A DNA stretch of 64,000 bases, taken from positions 1 to 64,000 of the forward strand of contig JARJPL010000174.1 in the NCBI GenBank assembly GCA_030782805.1, in the 5' to 3' direction. This document shows, piece by piece, positions 57,980 through 64,000 of this stretch. The notes below the pieces were generated by a model. The model was given only the letters and a program-made list of their open reading frames with translations, ran no database searches and was not told where the DNA came from. This DNA is from Aschersonia sp. MBC 622. Lineage: Eukaryota > Ascomycota > Sordariomycetes > Hypocreales > Clavicipitaceae. The first letter of the stretch is position 1. Each line of letters opens with the position of its first letter. A program made the translations under genes and the position numbers.

Positions 57980-60352
57980 ATGCGTCTCCCCCAATATTGG
58001 GGCATTATTGCCATTGCCTCACAATCAATAATTGTGGCGCAGGGGCAGCAGCAACAAAGCAAGCATACCGTGCTGCAGAGGTCGCTGGAGGCAGGTACTT
58101 GGGCTCTGGAGACGAGAGATATGTTTGAGATTAAAACCTGTGAATCCTGCCAGGTAAGTCCTCTTTTACAGATGACCAAGACTGTCTTCTTACTCGTGGC
58201 AGAATCTCATCAGTGTCATCAAAGGGTTAGTCGAGGACAGCGACGAGCCTCTAGTATCGATTGGAACAAAATTATGCTTGGCTAGCACTGCAAGTATTCT
58301 CGCCTTTTCCAGCATTTCATCTTATTAATTGCGCAACAGTCTTATGATGAGGAGTTTTGCGCCGGTACCGTTGAGCGTGAGGCCCCCGCGCTGGCTGAAC
58401 TGGCGCGCAACGTAGAGCCCAACTCGACGGCCGCCATTCAGTTTTGCATTACATTTCTCGGTGTTTGCGACTATCCCGAGGTGAAGAAATGGGAGGTGCC
58501 GTTCCCGTCGAAGCCATTTTGCGATGCAAAGTCTCCCGCACCAAGTAACAAGAAGCCTCTCAAAGTCGTTCACTATAGTGATATTCACGTGGATCCGCTC
58601 TATGTCGCGGGCTCCAGCACCGAGTGCAAGAAGCCGATATGTTGCCGGTAAGTGGTATATTGAATGCTTTTGACTTGTTCTGCCACCTCTTGTATTTCAG
58701 ACTCTTGCTGACAATTAGTATACCAGACCGTTTGCCAAAAAAGATGAGCCAGGGAATGCAAAGTCTCCTGCTGGCCCGTACGGGGACCATAACTGCGGCG
58801 TGCCAGAATCGCTGGAATCAAGCATGTACAATGCAATCAAGAAGATGTTTCCTGATCAAATATTTACCATCTTCACCGGCGACATTGTTGATCACATGAT
58901 TTCGAATACCAGCAAGCCTTATAATTTGAAAGAGAGTAAGTCGGCTACTGGAATATTGGAGGCCTTGATGGGCTGCCCACTAACACCACTTGTTTAGTCG
59001 ACGACGCCTATAACAAGATGAATGACAGCTTCAAGCTCGTATACGGCACAATCGGAAACCACGAAGTGCATCCTGTCAACATTTTCGAACCAAAATCCAT
59101 AGGAAACGCAACCCAGTGGGTGTATGATGCCATTGCAAAGAAATGGGCGTCGTGGATTGGAGACACTGCCGAGCAGCAAGTCCTCGATATCGGCGCATAC
59201 TCAACCAAGTACCCCAACGGCAACTTGCGCATCATTTCTCTAAACACCAACATGTACTACCGGTTCAACTTTGCCGTGTACCAGAAAGACATGCTTCAAG
59301 ACCCCAACGGACAGCTGGCGTGGCTGGTCAAGGAGCTCGACAAGGCGGAAAAGAAGGGCGAAAACGTCTACATTATCGGCCACATGCCCATGGGCATGCC
59401 CGATGCCCTGACCGACCCGGCCAACTACTTTGACCAGATTGTCCGGCGGTACGCGACCACCATTCGCGGCCTGTTCTTTGGCCACACGCACATGGATCAT
59501 TTCGAAGTCAGCTACTCGGACTACTCGAAGCGCGATGCATCGCACGCCACGGCCATGTCCTACATCTGCCCAGCACTCTTGCCCACGTCCGGCATGCCCG
59601 CTTTCCGCGTATACGACGTCGATCCCGACACATTTGCCATTCTCGATGCCGTTACCTACATTGCCGACATGACCGATCCCGAGTATCAAAAGTCCGGGCC
59701 GACATGGAAGAAATACTACTCTGCCAAAGAGTCCTATGGCTCACTACTTTCTCCGCCCATCGCGGCCGAGGCCGAGCTCACACCGGCTTTCTGGCACAAT
59801 GTCACTTTAGCTTTTGAAAGCAACGCCACGCTGTTTGACGAATACGTGTCTCGCAAGAGCCGGGGGTGGATCAAGAAAGGTTGCCAGGGAGACTGCAAGG
59901 AGGAGGAAATCTGCCAGCTGCGTGCCGGTCGCAGCCAGAGCAACTGCCACAAGATTAAGCCCGGAGCGACCTTTGTCAAAAGGGACAATGACCTGGAGCG
60001 ACCGAAGCGTGCGCGCTGCGACAATTCAGTCATGCCCGATATGCTGCGCCTGCTCGCCTCCCGACAGGATCTGCTGGAGGATCTTCAGGCGAGGTTCATT
60101 GCGAGCGGCGCAAGAATCAAGCCTTGGAAGCAGCAAGATCTCTCTGTTCGTAAAAGGGCATCAGTTTCGCCCAACTCAACAGACACTGGTGCGGAATGCG
60201 TGGAGCGCGGCTCGGCCACTTCGGGGAGTGCAAGCGGTACAGCGGCCTTGCCCACAGAAACCAACGCGCCAAAGTCATTGGCATTCACATTGCAGTGTCC
60301 AGCCGCACTTTCCATCGTCTTTGTACTCGCTCTCACTCTAGTCCTCCACTGA
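57980..60352 (+). CDS. acid sphingomyelinase-type phosphodiesterase, GPI-type, with saposin domain
   Basis: This is a secreted or surface enzyme that would split sphingomyelin or related sphingolipids. Five exons (57980-58153, 58203-58289, 58340-58647, 58727-58935, 58998-60352) encode 710 residues. Residues 1-22 form a signal peptide. A saposin-B domain follows (CESCQ, GTKLCLAST, DEEFCAGT, QFCITFLGVC). Metallophosphoesterase motifs run DIHVD (Asp168, His170), TGDIVDH (Asp242), GNHE (Asn280, His281), IGHMPMG and FGHTHMD, all binding residues present. The C-terminal tail is hydrophobic (LSIVFVLALTLVLH), fitting a GPI signal. Intron 2 must start GC (GCAAGT at 58290) to link LCLAST with SYDEEFC; a GT start gives a stop. 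The saposin cysteines lie in exons 1-3, so this splice is necessary. The start at 57980 begins the signal peptide; an upstream in-frame region is not needed. Confidence 0.93.
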
Positions 60353-60471
60353 GAGAGTAATGCTCACAGGTCAAAGAGTTGACGGTTAAACTCACACAGC
60401 AAGAGAAAGCTTGTATAAGTAAATGTATCAAATGTATTTATGAAATAATTACCAAAGCCGGAAAACCATAT

Positions 60472-62965
60472 TTACAAAGCCGGCGAATATAGCTGTGCAC
60501 TTCCTGGAGCCGACCACCTCTTAGAGTAGGTCTGATTAAAGCCCGAGTAGCGACCCAGGCTAGGAGGCAAATCGCCCACCGCGGTCCCCCAGCTACTCTC
60601 ATTCTTCCCCAGCGTGAGAACGAGTTCCTTGCCCTCGGTAAAGAATGAGTGATCAATCCAGTTCTTTGTGTAGGGCTTGCCGTTGAGCGTCGCACTCTGA
60701 ATATAGATATTCTTGTACGCGGCGTCAAAGTGGACGTTGCGAATCTTGGCCGTCTTGCCGGTGACGGGGTGCTTGACGGTCACGCTGGGGAAAAAGGGCG
60801 GCGTGATGAGGTAGACGTCTTGTCCCGGGTTGGGAAAGAGACCCATCATGCTAAAGGCGACAAAGGAGCCCATGGCGCCGCTGTCGTCGTTGCCGGGAAG
60901 GCCGGGAGGGGTCGGCTGGAAGAAGCGCGGAATGTAAAAGTGGCTGCGCTTGGCGGAGAGGGCCGGACGGCCGGCGTAGTGGTACTGGAAGACGGTGAGG
61001 AATGCAGGCTCGTTTCCAATGTACGTGATTCCCTGGTCGTGCAGGTAGTCGAGTCGGCGACAAAAGGCATCGGGGCCGCCATACATGGTGACGAGACGTG
61101 CTTGGTCGTGAGGCACAAAGCTACAACAGGGGTGGTTAGCATTTGTCATTTCGGGACAGTACTTTTGCGGCTTACAATCCGTATTCCCAGATACTGCTCT
61201 CAAAGGTCTCGGGGCCGCTATTCTGGAGCGAGCACACACTCTTGCCATCCAAGTTGCTACACTTGAGCGGGTCCTGGTAGCCCCAGGTCTGATTCAGGTA
61301 CTTTGGCTGGAAGAATCCCGTGAATCCAGTATCGGTCCCGTTGCCAAAGGAGGACTTTTGGTCGGCACGGTACAGATTCTCCCAGTTGCGGCTGGACGAA
61401 ATGTACTTTTGCTGCTCATCCTTGTTGCCCCTGAGGCCCGCCATCTGGGCAATGGCAAAGTCATTGTACGCATACTCGAGCGTGCGGCTGAGACTGCGCG
61501 TGAGCGTGCCGAAGCCCTTGTAGTCAAAGTCCTGCACGGGAATGTAGCCGAGCTCCTTCCACGAGTCGATGCCGCCGCGGCCGTGGCAGCACCAGTCAAA
61601 CGGCTCGACCTCGGCATCCTTCTTGACGGCCTCGTAGCCCTTGTCCCAGTCGATGCCGCTGTTGATGCCCTTGAGGTACGCATCGGCCAGGACAATGTCG
61701 GCATTGGAGCCGCCCTGGGTGTATCCGCGACTCAGACTCATGCGACAGTCTGGCAGCCAACCGTCATTTTCATACGTGGAAATCAGGGAACGAATCATTT
61801 GTGACACGGCAGCGGGGTCGAGAATGGTGAGAAAGGGTAGCTGAGAGCGAAAAAGATCCCAGATGCAGTAAAACGAGTCAAAGTAAGGCTCGCCGTCGTC
61901 CCACAATGGGTTCTCGCCAGTAAAGTTTTGGGGATTGACCATGGTGCGGTAGATGCCAGAGTAAAAGTTCTTGACCAGAGACTCATCCACACCATTCGTT
62001 TCGACCTTGACGTTGATCAACTTGGCCTTCCATGCATCCCTTGCTTCTCGCGAATGCTTGTTAAAGTCAAAATTGGGCATCTCCTTTTCCGCATTCGAGC
62101 AAGCCTGCTCCTCGCTCATGAAACTGACACCCACGCGTGCATAGACGGGAATGTGGCTGTCGGCGAACCGCACAAAGGCACCGCCGGGCAGGGGGTAGCC
62201 GTTGATGGAGCGCGAGATCTTGAGGTCGTGCACGTCGGTGCTCGCGCGGCTGTCCACAAAGATGCCCGAGTCGGCAATCTTGGGGCCCTTGAAGTCGGTG
62301 CAAAAGTAGGCCTTGTACATGCCCTGCGAAAAGCTCGAGACAAAGACGGCGTGGCCCTTGATGCGGCCCGTCTGGGGGTCCACGGAGACTGTGCCATTGT
62401 CCTGGCGCGAGTTGGACAAGTCTGTCAGATCCTGCAGAATAAGAGGCTTGTCGCCATCCTTGGCCCCGTTAAAGGTAAACTTGAACAGCGCGGCATGGTG
62501 GGTGGCTGTCATTTCCACCTTGGGCCCGCTGTCGAGCGTGATGCCAAAGTAGCCGGGCTTGGCGACAACGCTGTCGTTTTTAAACGTGCCATGCTGCGTG
62601 CGCGTCTTTTTGGGAAAATCGCACAAATTCACATCATTATTATTCCCGCAGGCATTGTACGGAAACAGCGGAAAGTTGCCGAGCGAGGGCGAGCCTCCGG
62701 TGCCAGAGTCGTGCAGCACGCTGAAGCCAGTGACGGGCGAGCCGTCGAGGGTGAAGCCGCCCTGGTTGCTGCCACTGTTGGTGTCGGCGACCGCCTTGGC
62801 CATGCCATACGGCACAGTGGCGCCGGGAAAGACATTACCACCGTTGCTGGAGCCAATCAGCTGGTCGACATAGTCAATGGGATCGTAGTGGACATCACGA
62901 GATGTCGCGGCCGCTCTCGCAACGACTGGTAGAGATAGGGCCAGAAACTTGAGTGCAGGCGCCAT
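60472..62965 (-). CDS. secreted GH92 alpha-1,2-mannosidase
   Basis: This is a calcium-dependent exo-alpha-mannosidase of glycoside hydrolase family 92. Exons 62965-61176 and 61120-60472 encode 812 residues. A signal peptide (FLALSLPVVARAAAT) leads into the N-terminal beta-sandwich (DYVDQLIGSSNGGNVFPGAT, SPVTGFSVLHDSGTGG). The catalytic (alpha/alpha)6 part has ENPLWDDGEPYFDSFYCIWD, LPDCRMSLSRGYTQGGSNAD and YIGNEP. The C-terminal part (GLPGNDDSGAMGSFVAFSMM) is strongly conserved and contains the acidic pair that binds calcium/water. The length is normal for the family. It would remove alpha-mannose from glycoproteins outside the cell. It converges with the sphingomyelinase gene, their stop codons only 119 bp apart. 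Confidence 0.94.
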
Positions 62966-64000
62966 TGCTTACACGTAAAATTATAAAACTGCCTTGCGGA
63001 CAAGGTTTGATCCTGAAAATGGCACAGGCTCAAGACACGGGGAACGCGGTCGATTAATATGCGAAACAAAGGAGCCGGACATTGTTGTCGCTGCCCATGC
63101 TACCTCGTACAACAGTGCAGCTAATGATAATTTCGAATGCCTTCTCTACTAACACGGTCTCATCGCCGGCGGCAGATTCGCGTTGCTGCTAACGCGCATC
63201 TAGTAGGGTTGCACTAGCCCATGCATATAATCGATCAGGATGCCGACCGAGCACGCGACGTGCGAATGCCACCTCGATGGTCAAGAATGTACCACTACTC
63301 TCTCACGTGGGAATTTCTATTCATGGTCACGATACCCAGTCTCCGTCTGACATGAACGGCAGGCGACCCAGCATATATCCCCGTCTTCGGCCTGATTTGC
63401 TTGGCGTCAAATCGAATCGAAAAACTAGAGTAAGAAAGAGGGACAACTAGTTCTTCCACGCAGATGCGCCAAACCCGGTACTAATTAAACTTGAGCGCGT
63501 CGTGCATTTTGGGCGCGTCTTCATTTCCGAACGCCAGCCGTGGCACCTTGCTCCTTTAAGCGGAAAATTCCGTTGCTAATCAGGGGCAACATTCCAGAGA
63601 CGGATATAATTAGAGCATATCCTTGATAAAGTCAGATAGACTGGTAGCGCTCAAAACCGACAGTTTGACAGCCTAGCGCAAGTCATGAGGACGCGCAAGG
63701 GTACTTACTGTCAAAGAAATGGTAGTATTGCCTCTCTGGGCGCTATAAATCTCCTTCCAAAAGGAGAAGGCGGTTTTAAGTGGCGTTTCGTCATTTGGAC
63801 GAATTTCAAGTAGGGTTCGTTAGCTAGTTACTTACCAACAATAATAGTTTCTACCTTGATTTGATTTGCTTTGATTTGATGTGATTTCACCGTGACGTCC
63901 ATATTAAGCTGTAGCATGAGGTCGTTGGGCGGGTTCATAAACGTCTGCGGCTAACAGTTGGCCGCTTATTTCACGGCAATCTTTTCATTTGAACCTGCTT
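62966..64000. other. promoter region of GH92 gene and intergenic sequence to window end
   Basis: No gene was seen. A TA-rich stretch lies at 62977-62988 (TTATAAAACT), close to the start codon. Beyond 63420 the sequence has no recognisable feature. Confidence 0.45.

Noticed and set aside
61928..62932. 334-codon plus-strand frame over the GH92 gene
   Set aside because: It is antisense to conserved GH92 sequence and has no domain.

Overview
The window is nuclear DNA of a filamentous ascomycete. Genes carry short introns (about 49-120 bp) with GT-AG ends, plus two GC-AG introns. The families present (Zn2Cys6 and bZIP-DUF3425 regulators, PDR transporter, NACHT-ankyrin NLR, HsbA wall proteins, sedolisin, GH92 mannosidase) fit Sordariomycetes, probably Hypocreales; that placement is inference. 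I saw no tRNA, rRNA, CRISPR array or intact transposon. Gene models below were built by hand from splice signals and checked for frame closure; none is backed by transcripts.

Left part (1-17 kb): a small secreted Ala/Gln/Lys repeat protein, a Zn2Cys6 regulator, a 1758-residue NLR-type STAND protein (NACHT plus ankyrins) and a full-size PDR-type ABC transporter, separated by AT-rich spacers.

Centre (17-36 kb): a secreted FAD oxidoreductase and a divergent bZIP regulator, a Sec14-like gene carrying an in-frame TGA, then what looks like a terpenoid biosynthetic cluster. Its core is a chimeric terpene synthase with an N-terminal cyclase and C-terminal prenyltransferase, the architecture of fusicoccadiene and ophiobolin F synthases. 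It shares a 1.1-kb divergent promoter with a trichodiene-oxygenase-like P450. An AflR-type Zn2Cys6 regulator, a half-size ABCG transporter and an MFS sugar-porter-type transporter follow. One synthase could make C5 chains into a C20 or C25 skeleton, the P450 (and perhaps the FAD enzyme) could oxidise it, the regulator could coordinate expression, and the transporters could export product. The product cannot be named from sequence.

Right part (38-63 kb): a HAD-type phosphatase, an MDR oxidoreductase, a gene remnant, a secreted sedolisin, an orphan small membrane-protein exon, an Ost-alpha-like seven-helix protein, two HsbA-family surface proteins (one with long Thr-Gly and Ser-Gly repeats and a GPI signal), a GPI-type acid sphingomyelinase with saposin domain, and a secreted GH92 alpha-mannosidase. 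These are mostly secreted or surface functions.

The main leads are the terpene cluster, the Sec14-like nonsense codon, the P450 lacking the usual I-helix acid, two GC-AG introns, and palindromes in the cluster promoters.
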